A stretch of DNA of 64,000 bases from Parus major (lineage: Eukaryota > Chordata > Aves > Passeriformes > Paridae). Positions within the stretch are counted from its first letter, which is position 1, and every line of letters starts with the position of its first letter. Shown in pieces: positions 12,120 to 26,150 of the stretch. Location: contig NC_031769.1 of NCBI RefSeq assembly GCF_001522545.3, positions 148,127,361 through 148,191,360 on the forward strand, read 5' to 3'. A program made the position numbers and the translations under genes. The notes under the pieces are model-generated. The model worked only from the letters and a program-made list of their open reading frames with translations, was not told where the DNA came from and ran no database searches.

Positions 12120-14469
12120 TAACCAAAACCTCACTGTTCCCACACAGAGTGCTGCAAAATTAATCAATGCCACTTTCAGGGGGAGTGGAGGGATGGAGAA
12201 GAGGAAAGGAGAGCTCTGACTGAGCTAGATTTGATGGCTGGACTGTTCCCCATGGTATACACCTGCATGGGTTTGGTGGGGATGGTTGTGCTGCTGCCCT
12301 GGGGACATCAGAGCAGTAAAAACTCCTGCTATGGCACTGTTCCCAGTTAGGAGATGATGGTGCTACTGTGGTATTGGGAATATTCATCTTGCTCCTCAGC
12401 CTGCTCCAGACCTTCTCTGTGTTGCACAGATTCCAGCCCTAAAATCCTTCTGCTCTCTGCCTGCAGCAATGATGGTGATCCCATGAGGTCTTCTCTGCTC
12501 TAGGAACACACAGCACCAAGAAATCCTAGAAATATTCCACCTGACTGCTTCCCACCCCTCAGCAAAGGTCCAGGGACAGCAAGCAAGAACCACTGCACCC
12601 TGAGATTTAGGGGTTAACACGGTACCTTGAGGGAGGGACAAGGACAGAAAAACATTGAAAGATGATCTAGTGTGGCAGGATCTGTTTGAAGGTGGCTGTA
12701 AAATACCTTGTGCTCCTGCAAAAACACCCAGGGGAGAGAAAAGCTGTGCATGACAGAAATGCTGTTCATGCTTTTCTTTGCAGGAGTTTGAAAGTCATTC
12801 AAAGGGAGACACCAGTTCATGGACAGCATGGGAGTCAGTGGATCTATAACAATTTCCCATAGCTGGGGATCCACCCTATAAAGCAAATTAACCCAGTCAC
12901 CAAATTCCTAAAGTTTATTTAGGGTAGATCACCTATACTTAAAATCTACTCTTTTACAAGAGACTCTCCTTGGTTCTCTCTTATGAGATGACTCAGAAGA
13001 AGCAATAATCTTCCTCCTGCGGTCCAAATAAAAGGAAGGAAGTTCCTCTAAATCTTAATAGGCGAGCTGTAAAAAGTTGTGACATTCAGCAGCACCTGGA
13101 GCTGAATGGGAAGACGCAGGACTAAAAGACGCAGAGTCCTTAATCCTCAGACAGGGAGACAGGTGACTGGTGGAGAAATGCACAGCCAGTTCCCTCTTTG
13201 CATTTAAAGCTCCTTATTCCCTGGCTCAGCAGTTCCGCTGCGGCATTTATTTTTAATGCTTTATTTTTTGCAATTTGACTTTCTAATGGCAACACCTGAA
13301 GTCACCTTCCTTAACCCCTCTCAGTGATATAAATTGGAAAGAACATCAGGGGGAAACAACTGAGGGAACACGACTTGGCCCTGTCAGACTCCAGTAGGAG
13401 GTGACTCCCTCCTAAGCAATCAGCACCAAAGACGCAGGATTTCCTTTTATTTCCTCCAGATACACTCAGGATAGAAGGACCTAATCCCAAAAGCCCTCAC
13501 ATCCCAATGCTGAGACTTATATTTACAAGCAAGAGCTGAAATCAGGGAGGCAGAGGAGTCATGGGGTTTGCTCTTAATTTCCTTCCACCCACCCCTCCCA
13601 TCTTCACTTTACATTTTTTGAATGCATTTAGCAAGAAAAAAAAGAGAATGGGGAGAAATACTTTGTGTGACAACTGGAATACTGCAGAAATTTCATTTTT
13701 AAGGACTATTTTAAAGGATCATGCCAAATTCAGGGTCTGATGCTTACAGAGTGACTTTTGGGTGCAGGCTGCTCACAGCACCCAGTAATCAAATCAGGAT
13801 AAAGGACTGAATTTGGCAGCAGTTTGCAGGATTTTTATAGAGACCGTCAAAACAAGACTAAAGATGAAATTCTGCTGAATCACTGCTGATCAAGACAGCC
13901 TTCACTTTACCTCTTTACCGTTCTCCCACTCTGCACTGCTCCCACCCCACGCTAAAAAAAAACACCTGAATTTTGAAATTTGAATTTTCTTTCACGTGAA
14001 TTTTGTTGAGAAAGACAAAAATCCCTGGAAACCAGAGAGGAGAGGCTCTCCAGGAGTAGTTGTGTCTGTTTTGGGCCGTGGGGAGAGCACATGGGTTGCT
14101 TTGTGCAACCCCCTTCAGCTGCTTTCTTTTCTGTGACTGAGCCACCAAATTAATTCAATCCCTGTTAAACTGAAGTTTTCTGAAAGCACTTTGGTTCACC
14201 TGTTTGGTGCAGATGACAGAGCAGCTGGAAAGGCTCCATTCTGAAGGGAAAGAAAGTGCCAGTGTACAAACCAGAACCTCTTAGGGCAGTCCACTGCCTC
14301 CCTGGGGTCTGGGCTAGAGATGTGAAAAATTCCTATCCTGCTACAACCCTCAGATTATTGTCCATTATTGATTTTTTTCTGCTAGGTAGCAATGAAGTTG
14401 CAATAAAAAGGGCAATGAAGAGACTTCAAGGGCCTGGGATGACTGATTAAGGGATCAGGAGCACAAGCA

Positions 14470-14815
14470 GTGCTGTCCTCTGTCCTCCCAGGAGGTTGCA
14501 GTGAGGTGGGGCTTGGTCTCTTCTCCCAGGTAACAAGCAATGGACAAGAGGAAATGGCCTCAAGTTGTACCAGGAGAGGTTTAATTTGGATATTAGGAAA
14601 AAAAAAAACAACCCAAAACTTCCCAGAATAGTTGTCAAGTCCTGGCACAGCTGCCCAGGACAGTGGTGGAGACATCATCCCTGGGGGATTTAAAAGATGT
14701 TTATCTGTGGCCCTTGGGGACATGGTGTAATGGTGAGTTTGGCAGTCAGGTCTATGGTTTGACTTCATGATATTAAAGGTCTTTTCCAATCTAAGCAATT
14801 CTGTGATACTGTAAT
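14470..14815 (+). repeat. CR1 LINE 3' part
   Basis: Plus-strand CR1 3' region: ggaggttgcagtgaggtggg, gaggaaatggcctcaagttg, taatttggatattaggaaaa, ending with aaggtcttttccaatctaag and gcaattctgtgatactgta. It is about 345 bp. Confidence 0.82.
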
Positions 14816-15995
14816 TCCTCCAACTCACTGGATTTGTGACCAATTCCTAAAACTGGTCAGGTAAAGAGAGAGTAGCTGCTACCTTCAGCCTTGTCTTGCA
14901 GATGAAGTGAGTCTTTTCCTACATGAGGAAACAGCAGCCTTTTCAAAGAGTGTGTGAGAGCTCTCAGTGCTGTATGAGATTTAAAGCTGCTCCTCCTCAA
15001 GACCAACAGGTATCTGGGCTCTCACCGCTTCCAGGAGAGCAAAGGATTTGCCAAGAACCATGAGAGGGGCAAAATGAGCAAAGACTGCTTTTGCAGGCAG
15101 CAATAAAGCATTGTTCAGAAAATCAGCACATGCTAATCCAAGTCTCCAGCACTCTGAGCACTGAAGCCCTTGTGCACATCTGTCTCAGGCCCACAACACA
15201 CAGAAACTCATCTTTTAGCCCCTCAACACCACATTGTCTGCCACAACTGACATTCACCTGGAGGCTTTCCCCCAGGTGTGTTTTATGTGTACAAACACGG
15301 AGCGGATCTTTCCCCCCTGCCTTCACTCTTGTCGCCTCATCTTCACACCTGAAGATTTTTCAGAGGGGAAGAAGTTCTCTGTCTCTCTGACAGAGCAATC
15401 TGTGCCTTCAGGGAGACAGGCTGCTGTTCAGCATCTCCTGATAAAGTCATGATATCATGGCTGAAATTTCATATCCCAGCAAGCCTCCCCATAGGGAAGA
15501 TCTGCCTTCAGTCACAAATGATGATCAGTATTTTCCTTGAGCTCCATCCAAGCTGCGTGGATGGCAGTGTGTTTTCTGAGCAGGAGCACGTTCTTTCTGC
15601 CTCACAACTCAAACATGGAGAGAAAAATTAGAAGTTAAATATGCCAGATCTTGTATTTGGATCTCTCATCTCAGCCCAGTCTGAAGAGAATTGGGTACAG
15701 AAGTGCAGAACAAGCAGCATTTTAATCCTGGCACTGATCCTGACTCTTTCCCAGGTCTTAAGCAAGGCATTGACATTTCTGTGGAGCTCCACTGGCAGAG
15801 AAACAATCCATAATGTCTCAGTTTCTCCAGCTGTGAAATGGGAATAGGAGCACAGTGAGAAATCTGTGGCAGCTTTTATACCTTGTGGGAGAACTGACAA
15901 GAGGAGATGAAACTCAGGAATATTTGTTCCAAAAAACACCAGCTCCAAAGGCAGAGTTAAAAATAAGCAGATATTTGTTGCTGTAGGTACAGCAG

Positions 15996-16240
15996 AGAAT
16001 CATGGAATGGGTTTGGTTGTAAAAGACCTTAAAGTTCATCCAGTGTCAACCTTCTGCCATGGGCAGGGACCACTTCCACTATCCCAGGTTGCTCCAAGCC
16101 CCATCCAGCCCGGCCTTGGACACTTCCAGGGATGGGGCAGCCACAGCTTCTCTGGGAAACCTGTGCCCACCCTCACAGGGAAGGGATTTTTCCTCATATC
16201 TGATCTAAACCTGCTCTCTTTCAGTTTAAAGCCATGAAAC
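15996..16240 (-). repeat. CR1 LINE 3' end
   Basis: agaatcatggaatgggtttg starts the reverse-complement tail, followed by ccatgggcaggg, ggttgctccaagccccatcc, the ccacagcttctctggg block and atctgatctaaacctgctct. It is well preserved. Confidence 0.88.
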
Positions 16241-16596
16241 AGTTTAAAACCTGGAAAGAAGGAAGACTTAGACATTCACAGGAAGACTTTGAGTGATCCA
16301 GAAGAATCCTTTTAGTCCTGATAGTTTAGGAGATGTTAAGAGTAAAATTACAAAAACTGTCTGGACATGTGTTGATCTTTGATCTAAAACCCTTCTACCA
16401 CTCATCCTTCAACAGCAATACCTTAGCCTTAAATTAGAAGATGTTTAAAGGTTTTTCTTTCTATCAATAAGAGTCTACATTTTAAAAAAATGCAGATTTT
16501 GATGTCAAAATGAGCAAAACACATCTACATTCCAGCTATTGCTGGACAAGAGATATCTGAATTCTGCTGAAATGTGACTCTGGTTGTATCTGCATC

Positions 16597-16812
16597 AAAT
16601 CACAGAATCACAGAATGGTTTGGGCTTGGAGGAACCTTAAAGATCACCCAGTTCCAACCCCTTTCTATGGGCAGAGACACCTTCCCCTACCCCAGGTTGC
16701 TCCAAACCCCGTCCAACCTGGCCTTGGACACTGCCAGGGATGGGAAGAAGCCACAGCTTCTCTGGGCAAACCCACGGATGGCACACTGACCCACTGTCAC
16801 AGGGTCACCTCA
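16597..16812 (-). repeat. CR1 LINE 3' end
   Basis: The tail atcacagaatcacagaatgg, gatcacccagttccaacccc, caggttgctccaaacccc and ccacagcttctctgggcaaa identify it. It lies about 360 bp from the previous CR1 in the same orientation. Confidence 0.87.
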
Positions 16813-17069
16813 GAGGACTTCCCATCTTTGTGATGGGTAAAATATCCTATTTCCCCAAATAAGTGACAAATGGGGTATGAACAAAGGAGAGAAGCACAAA
16901 CTGCTGCCTGTGGTGACAATGGATGGAAGAGGAGGGAGAATGAGGCTGGCTCAAGAGCTCAAACAGGCAGGGAAACAGAGATGCTTTGTCTTTAGGTTGA
17001 AGCAAGATTAACACGTGAACTTTTGGTAGCCCTCAGTGGTGCAGTCAAAGGAGGTGGAGAGATAATGGG

Positions 17070-17190
17070 ATCATGAGATCACAAGATAATTCAGGTTTGA
17101 AAAGGCCCCAGGAGAGCTCAAGTCCAGCCTCTTACTCACAGCAGGACCAACTCTGAGGTCAGGCCAGGCTGCCCAGGGGTCTGGCTAAAA
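17070..17190 (-). repeat. CR1 LINE 3' fragment, short
   Basis: The piece gataattcaggtttgaaaag, tcaagtccagcctcttactc and cagcaggaccaactctgagg matches the CR1 type whose 3' end reads about the first 100 bp only. It is degraded. Confidence 0.6.
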
Positions 17191-19254
17191 ATTTGCACTG
17201 AAGGAAATATATTATAATACTAAAATTTGCAATTCTCCACAGTTCCTAGGTGAGTCTTAATAGTCTTTGTGCCTCAAGTGAGCCTCCTGAGAGCCTCAAT
17301 AGAGACAGGAAGAGGTGACTTCAGTGCAGAGAAGGAAATGACAACCAGAGGAGACACTCTGGGTAGATAAATGGTGAACAGGGTGGCGGGGATAGACAGT
17401 TCTGTAAAATCCTCTTTCATAAAGGAGCAATTAAAATTATTAAAGAACACCTGAATTAAATGAGCCTGCATAGTGCAGAGGGCATAAACTAATACTGTCT
17501 CTGTCATCAGCCTCTAAAATTTGACATTCATTGTTAACAATGTTAAGAATGTGATTTTCAGTCTAATTTCTGTGAGGATGTGGGAGAATATTCCTGTCAA
17601 GGATAATTTATAGAGGACCAGGCACCTTTTGGTAAATAGGAGGGAAAGGGAACTGGTCTTGCTGTGAAATGTGGATTTCATTGTCCTTCTCAGTCATCTC
17701 TTCCCTTGTTACCTCTGTGGGGTCTTTTCAATATCCTTGGTTCACTTTCCTCTCTGCTGAGCTCTGATGAGGGAGGGCTGACTCACTCTACAGTGGGTAC
17801 TTGAGATCCTTCAGGGCCTTGCCAACAAGAACTTTTATATTTTCATGATTTAAGACTCATCTGTTGTTATTCCCCACACCTTGACTGGGGAAAACTCTGG
17901 TTTCCCTACCCGAAATAATTAAGAAAGTAAAAAAAAAGAAAGCAGAGAGCTCAATTCAGGAAGGTAAGAAGACAAACCTGCTGGGACAGCTCTTTTGAGC
18001 ACTGCTAGAGGATCTCAGCTGATTGATGGGCTCTTGATGTTGATTGTTATTAATTATGACTGAACTGCTCTAACCTAAGTGATAGGTGAGAGGGGTAATT
18101 CCCCTTTGGGGCAGCAAATCACAGCCACAGTAATTGTGTGGATGAAGAATTTGGTGTTTGTACTGCCTGTGCTAACAGAAACAGGGGCAGGATATTACCT
18201 TTGCTGGGACAATCATCATCTGGTGGCAAAACCTTCAGCAAAAGTGCAGTAAATGGAGGAGGAAAGTAACACATTCTTTTCATCAAAGAAATATTAACAC
18301 TTAAGCAGGAGGATTTGCATAAGCTAATATTTTACCCCCAGCACTGGAGACCTCTCTCCTTCCAGCTCTCTGCCTTATCAATGAACATTGACAGGTCACA
18401 CACGAGCCTTCGACTCAGCTCAGTTTCTGTGGATATAAATATGCAGATGTGTCTTCCTAAAATTCAGATTGTTAGCAAATTATGTGGGTCTCAGCACTAT
18501 TTTCTCCTTCTGCAGAGGAAATACTTCACTTTTAGTAGGTTCTAAAGTCCATCCCTATTCAGCAAAGCTTTTAAGACCCACATAAGGGATTTGCTGAATC
18601 CAGGCTTTCATTACTGCCTTCTTCATGCAAGCTCACTGAAGGAATAGTGCATGAAGGAAAGGGTTTAGGGCAAGACTCTCTGACACTAACAGTCTTTGGA
18701 TAAGGCCCTGGGAATGTAAGTGAGGAAGGGAAAGTTATCTCTAGCACACAGTGTAAACCTCTCCAATTTAGTTAAAAACACTTCACTACACACAGTTTAG
18801 TCATGAGGCTACACCTGAGAGATGAGAAATTGCCTAGGGCTAAAAAAGGTTTGTGGTATATTCCTGAAACCTTGCTGTCTTGCAAAGGGACATCCAGGGC
18901 TGTAACGTACCCCTGATGAAACACTGATTGCAAAAATATACAAGCTCTAATCATTGCCATGAGGAGATGGAGAAGTAAAGCTTTAGCCAGGCAAGAAGAA
19001 AAGGTTTGGACTTTTGCATGTAGTCACAGCAAAAGTGATGTGTGAGCAGAAAGGAGATGATGAGAGGATCTTCACAATGTGTTCCCCAGTGGTTTTTCAT
19101 CTCTTGCCTCTCTGTTCTGGATGTACTGGGATTACAGAATAGATGGATGTGGATCGATATATTTATAATAGCAGCACTTATTAAAGAGTGGAAAAAGGTA
19201 AAGAGAAGGAAATTGAGCACGTGATGTGTTGTCTGTTTTAGTGATAGAACCTGA

Positions 19255-19508
19255 GGGAGCAGCCTGCAGCTGTGTCAGGGGAGGTCTAGGTTGGCTCTTA
19301 GGAAAAAGTTCTTCCCCCAGAGGGTGGTTGGGCACTGAACAGGCCCCCCAGGGCCGTGATCACAGCACCAGCCTGACAGAGCTCAAAAAGCATTTGGGAA
19401 AATCCCTCAGGGACATGGTGGGATTCTTGGGGAGTCCTGTGCAGGGCCAGGAGCTGGGCTGTGTGATCCTTGTGGGTCCCTTCCAGCTCAGGATATTCTG
19501 TGATCCTC
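19255..19508 (+). repeat. CR1 LINE 3' part
   Basis: Plus strand: gaggtctaggttggctctta, ttcttcccccagagggtggt, tcagggacatggtgggattc and gggtcccttccagctcagga, ending atattctgtgatcctc. It is a CR1 subfamily 3' end of about 250 bp. Confidence 0.82.
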
Positions 19509-21311
19509 ATAGAACCCCTGAATCTGGAATGAATTAAACTTTTCTGATCAGCCTGGCATGACAGTGGCAGTTTGAAAGCAAAGTGCTAAAGATGTGCAGA
19601 TTGAGTATGAGGGGTTTTGGCATGAAGGGAAGTCCCTTATAGCAATGCAGGAGTGTTGGAGGCAGCAGGGGCACAGAAAAATCAGTATTCAATGGAAATG
19701 GGCACTGCAGGATTCCACTGGGAGAGGCTGCTCTTTGCTCTCCAGACTTGCTGAGGCTTCTCCACATTTTCAGAGGCCAGTGGCTATTTTCACATACACG
19801 TCATTTTGCCCTCAGGCTTGAACAATTTCCCACAAAATTCACCCTTAATTCACCTTGCTCTTCCTCTTCCCTAAATGTCAATGAGGACTAGAGGAAATTT
19901 TTGTGATCAACTCATAAATCAATAGGGCTGCAGCTGCAGAAGGACATGGGGCATGCCTGTTCTCAGGCACTGAATCTGCAGTTCATCACATGCACATCAT
20001 TAAATCCCTTTACCCTCTGAACAGTGTGGCTGCACCAAAACTGCCTCTAGAAAACATTACCTCCCAAACTGTGTCAATAACTGGGTGAGCACTGGCTAAT
20101 CTGAGTCAAAGGTGTGTCAGGATATGCTTAACAATTAAAAAATGTAATGAGCAGGTTCTAGTGCCTTTGGTGAGCTTCATTCACTAGTGCAGAAATTATC
20201 TAAAAAAATTTCCATCAGGACTTGTAAGCTCAGAGTTGGATCCACGGGGATTTTTACACATTTCTTCTCTTCAGCTCTGGTACAACACCAAAATCCTATG
20301 TACAGTCTGCTGCTGCAGGAGCAAAGGACTAACAAATGGGAAATAATTGAGAAGAGAGCACTGGAGTGACTGAAAAGGCAGGGAGACCAACTTGTGAAGA
20401 GGAGGATAACTGCTAGCATTTGAAGAGTTTAAAAGCCAAAGGGGAAGAAGAATTATTTGCAAGGTCCAGCAGAGTTTCACTAGGTGTAAAAAAGCCGAGA
20501 ATGAGAAAGGGATCTTTAGCAAGAACAGAGGGAAGCATTTCATCAACACCGAAGCCTGCTGGACCGTGAAATAGTCTCCCGAAATAAATGGTAGCAGTCC
20601 TGCAGCTCGGGTCATTTTAAATTAGACTGGGCAGGATACTGGAGCTGGTTCTTTAGGGAACAACTCAATACCAGTCCCAGGGATGGCCATGTCAACCTGG
20701 CAGGCAGCTCTGCAGCTCAGGATAATTAGGGTCCCCAAAGCTGTCATGAGGAGAGCTTGACACTCGTTCACGGGTGGTGCTTGTCATCATCTTGTGTTAT
20801 TTATACATTACTCCGAGTCAAAAAGCCTCTGAGAAGAGACAGGCAGAGCCCTTATAAGTCAGAGCCCTGGACTATTGAAGCTGATGAAAGGTATAAAATA
20901 GCTTGCACTAAACCCTCTAAACTGCAACCACCGGTGAGAGATTTTACCGAAAACACCCCTCAGCAAGAAACGATAGGTAGTAATGAGGGAACAAGGAACA
21001 TGTTTGAACTAACAAACATGTTCTGACAGACTCTGTGGGGCTCACTTTTGTTTCATTTTTATTGTGTTTCATTTTCTGTCTGCCTACAAAGGCTTGAGTG
21101 ACAGGCAGGGAGGCTGGCATCTATCACTTCTCTTCAAAACACGTAAGGAACAAACATCAACATTTCTCAACAACGACACAGAGGGAACAACCTCTCCTAA
21201 AAATAACAGCACTTCCCTCACACCTGTTGCCACAACCTATCCATCTCTCCTTTTTTTGCCAAGGGATGAATCAACTAAAATGCTGTTGCTGGGATGTGTT
21301 TTGCCTTCTTC

Positions 21312-21425
21312 AGGATATCATGGAATCCCAGATTGTTTTGGTTGTTTGGGTTAGATCATCTTGTTCCAACCCCTGTGCCATGGGAAGGGACATCTCCCTC
21401 TCTCCATGGCAGGAGAACACCCACT
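21312..21425 (-). repeat. CR1 LINE 3' end, short
   Basis: atcatggaatcccagattgt, gttagatcatcttgttccaa and cccctgtgccatgggaaggg identify the first about 110 bp of a reverse-complement CR1 3' end. Confidence 0.7.
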
Positions 21426-21718
21426 CTGGGGATGGAAAACTGCTGTGAGAGAGGAAAAGGGCTGATGGACCATCTTGGGAGAGTTTTTCCTCATTTTCCT
21501 TTCTCAGCACCGCTGGGGAAGGTGTCTGCATGGGGAGGATCACGGGAGGCTTTCTGAATCAATACAGCAGATTTAGAATCTTTTTTTATAGGTCTTTCCA
21601 GTCACCAGCTGAAATTCTGTGAAGTTTCCCATTCAGTGCTTATCCATTTCTTCTCAAACTTTTATCTCCTCCCATTTTTCAGACGACCACAGGTGCAAAT
21701 GAAAGGTATGGGATGGTA

Positions 21719-21745
21719 AATTATATATATTATATATATATTTGC
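21719..21745. repeat. Short TA-rich microsatellite
   Basis: An interrupted TATATATTATATATATA run of about 25 bases. Confidence 0.8.
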
Positions 21746-23107
21746 TGTGACAGAGCTTGTGCCAGCACTCAGCACTGACAATGCACATTACAGTTCAGCT
21801 CATGTATTTCTGATGGCACATTTTACAGTGCTATATATAAAGTTGTTATGGCATCTATTATTCACTGCCAATACAGTTCAAGTTAAAATAGGTTTTATAT
21901 AACAGTTCAAAGCAATATTTTAAGAAATAACACTTGTGTCAAGGCTGCGGTGTCCTACCAGATTTTGACATTTCCAAGCAATAAAGATCTTTATCCAAAA
22001 TGTAAGGTTTTGGCGAGACATCTCCCTTGCAGACGTCTCTGGTTTTAATCTGCAAGCAGTAGCAAAAGGAGCACATTTAAATAAAATGAACAGCCAGGTG
22101 AACTTTTGACTTGGCTGTTATCTGTCTAGGTGGAAACTGTGAACTGCAAAGTGCCTCGAGGGATGTTCCTGACAGAAAACAATGTCCCATTAACCTGAAC
22201 CTCTGAAGAGATTTTGGAGACGTGGAAAACACACAAGTGGGAAAAAGTCATTGGAACATTAAGAAAATGTTTTTTATAGGCACAATTTTATATCTGTTTT
22301 TCAGGACACAAGACGAGAAGAGAATTTATGTCCTTATTTCTTCAGCAACAAAGAAGGTTTTTCTTGCAAAAAGGGCAAATTCAGTGCCTCTTAAAAAAAA
22401 GCCCCACCACTGGTACCAGCACCATAAACTTCTCTAAAGTTGTGTGCAATCAGAAGATGTGATGTTCTTTGAACGCCTCCTGTGCTGCTCAAAATCTGCA
22501 TGTTTCTGGTGCTGGATATGGAAATCCCAGTGAGACCAATCTACTTGCACAAAACAAGTTCTGCACAGCTCTCTTCTTCATTCTGGTCCCCAAAGAACAA
22601 AGGACAACAAATGCTATACATCAAATTGACAATAAATTTAGTTTATTAGTTATGTTTGACAGTTAGGAATAATGTGTTATTTTAACCTTATTGGCTACTC
22701 ACTGGCTATGAAAATATACTGGAAAAAGTTGTTGTGGTGACTGTGAGCTCAAGGAATCCACAATTTCTACTGAAAACAGTGAAGTTTTAATGTGCAAGAT
22801 GAGTTCTTTCACAAGAAATATGCTCATGTGGGTCAACAAACAGAAAAGCAAAACACAGTGAAAATTATTTAAAAGCACCATCTGCTTATTCAAATACAGC
22901 TGGGGAGAGGAACAATGCTGTCCAAAAAAACTCATTTTCATTATATTTCTTTCAAAAGAGATGTTAAACAAAATACCATCGGTCCTAAATGTTTTCCCCC
23001 TGAGGAGAAATGTTTAAGCTACATTTGAAATAATGTTTGTGGAATGGAGCTCTTGTTAGAGGGTGAACAGGGATCTTTGAGAGCAAAGCAAAATGGATAG
23101 AGGAGGT

Positions 23108-23140
23108 GGGAAAAAAAAGAAAAAAAAAAGGAAAAAAGGA
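23108..23140 (+). repeat. Purine-rich low-complexity tract
   Basis: About 33 bases of A runs broken by single or double G. Confidence 0.85.
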
Positions 23141-23663
23141 AGTGCACACATTCTCAGGATGCAAAAGCCTAAACAATATTAATTGCTTAAGCTGACTAAA
23201 TCATTAATTGCATAAACTAAGCTATTCAGAGGTAAATTCATATTAGGTAGAATTATAATAATAGGTTACCTGAATTAGGTATCCAGGATCAAATCAATTG
23301 GTACAAACCCTGCACAATACATGAACGTAGACTTTTATTTTTTTAAGTTATTTAGGATTGTGATTGGGTTCACCCCCCTCAACCACCCCACCATGGCCAC
23401 ACAGTCCTGTGCAACTTGGTGCAGAGACATCAGACTGTGGCAGAGAAATGGGATTTAACCAGGAAACTAAATAAAGATCTCTCCAAGGAGACACAACTGT
23501 ACATCTTGGCTTTCCAAAGCTGGTGTGCTTGAGGCTGCCCTGGGGGTTGTCATTCCCCACTGCCTAATGGGCAACCACTAAATGTGGATTTTTTCTTCCC
23601 TGGGGAGGACAGGGGCAATGTAAAGACAAACTAAAGAAGGCTCAGAATGTATTTCAAATGAAA

Positions 23664-23800
23664 AGGATCACAAAATCACAGAACCACAGAATGGCTGAGG
23701 CACCAGAGTGGGGCCATCTGGTCCAACATCCCTGCTCAAGCAGGGTCATCCCAGACAGCACAGCACAAGGTTCTGCTCAGACTGCTCTTACACATCTCCA
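23664..23800 (-). repeat. CR1 LINE 3' fragment
   Basis: Starts with tail motif tcacaaaatcacagaaccac and continues gccatctggtccaacatcc and ctgctcaagcagggtcatcc, the CR1 variant with the ctgctcaagcaggg landmark. It is about 135 bp. Confidence 0.75.
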
Positions 23801-24595
23801 GTGAGCTGGAGCTGTTGTTCCCAAGATCATTTCGGAAACACATTTGCTACCATCCTTCCTGAACATCAAAGCACAGGAAAAGACCAAAATATGTTTGTTT
23901 TTTTTAAAAAAAAAAGAGCTCCCTGCAGGACAAACTGTAGTTTTCCCTAATTTGTCCTGCTGAATGCACTGAGATCCCTCGAGGTGCAAAATGAGAATTC
24001 ACAGTGGAAGATAATCAGTGTGAGAACTTTCTCTGAGAGTTTCACCCTTAGTAATGGACACAAGTCCACAAAGCTCATCCATGGCTGCTCAGTGAACCAC
24101 AACAGAAATTAGACAAACACTGACCTCGACCTGCTCCTGTAAAACTGTCAGAATTTCTGACTTGGAGAGCTGAGACATACGTGGCCACCACTGTTTGCTA
24201 ACAGAGGTCCCAGCCTCAAAGCACCTGCCCCCAGCAGGAACTTTAGCCCTCTTTTTGCACTGTTAACTCAGCCATAATTCCTGCTGTACTGCAACCCAAA
24301 ATCTATCCTGATAAAATTAGCCCAATCCAATTAAAGGACAAAGTATAGCCCTTAATTAAATGTTCTGATTATTCTGAAGCCCTCTTTTCTTGGTTCATCT
24401 TGAGTTTAGGTCTGTAAAAGCATACAAATTAGGAAGGTCTATCATGTTCTTGTTTTACCCATTTATCGCTTAAATTTAACTAACAAGATTTTCCCAAAAG
24501 CGTAAAAAGGGAAATATAAAAAGAAAAATGTGGGATGTCTAACTTATTCAGGCCTCTTTTTGTTCCTTTTATTGCATATTTTTACAGAGCTTTTG

Positions 24596-24612
24596 AAAAA
24601 AAAAAAAAAAAA
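24596..24612 (+). repeat. Poly(A) run
   Basis: About 17 A in a row between AT-rich intron sequences. Confidence 0.85.
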
Positions 24613-25039
24613 GGGAATAAAAATAGAATGCCCTCTTCAAACTACATCAAGAACGTCCAGATACTTTGATACAGCAAAAATATTGAAATAGTTAGAAAAG
24701 GTTAACAAGTTATTTCCTTTTGTCTGCCTATTATTCTCTCTAATGGTAAAGCTGAGTGTTTTTTGCCTGTGACAAATTCCAGTTTCAGTTTTGCATGCAC
24801 TGAAGGAGTTGTTTTGCTGCAGAACCCAGCTCAATTAAAGCAGCTCACCACCAGCTCTGATGTGGAAGACTCACTGGGAAGAACCCAACCATCAGCCCAT
24901 GAACATTAATTAACTCTAGTAATTTTCATCACCAACCATACAGATTTCCAGCTTTTCCTTCTATCGCTGATTCCCATCTTTAGAAATCCTTAAATTTCCC
25001 CCGTTTTTAGCAACTCTGTACTGGCAGAAATGTAAATCA

Positions 25040-25429
<390 letters not shown>

Positions 25430-25854
25430 TTACATGAGAGGAAGCATTTCGAGTCTCAAACCAAATGTTAGGACCTGAAGTCAGATCTCCTGAGCTACTT
25501 TTCGGCCCCAGTAACCAACTTCAATTTTCCACAGTTCTGACAGAACAAAATGTAGATGTGCAGCTGAAAATAATGCATTTCTCTTGTTTGATTTCCCTGA
25601 AAATTCTTCCAGAATTAGACACTTTCACAGGCACAGAGAAATCATTTGAGAGACTCATTTGTTTCAAAGACTTTATGATCCAACTTGCAACATTCAAAAT
25701 ACAAAGGTTAAAATCTTCTCCATTTATGAGATTAACAGTTTAAGAAAGGGGAAATCACTGCAGTGATGTGAGTGAAGAGTGATCAGCCTGAGCAACTCAC
25801 AGGTTTGTGGTGCTCACTCTGTGGAGATGACCTGGTTTTTCTGACACATCTGAT

Positions 25855-26150
25855 CACAGTCACAGAATACAGAATGGTTTGGGCTGAAATGACCTCAAAG
25901 ATCATCTCATTCCACCCCCTGCCATGGGCAGGGACATCTTCCACTATCCCAGGCTGCTCCAAGTCCTGGAACACTTCCAGGGATGGGGCAGCCACAGCTT
26001 CTCTGGGCACCCCATTCCAGTGACTCACCACCCTCTGATGAAAGAAATTCTTCACAATATCTTATTTAAATATCTTATCTTTCAGTTTAAAATCATTCAC
26101 CCATGGCCTATCTGCCTGTTTAATAAGCTTCTCCCCCTCTTTTTTAAAAG
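25855..26150 (-). repeat. CR1 LINE 3' end, next to exon D
   Basis: cagaatggtttgggctgaaa, ccccctgccatgggcaggga, ccaggctgctccaagtcc, the ccacagcttctctgggcacc block and atctttcagtttaaaatcat identify it. It sits about 560 bp upstream of the exon D acceptor in the transcript, in the gene's sense orientation. Confidence 0.85.
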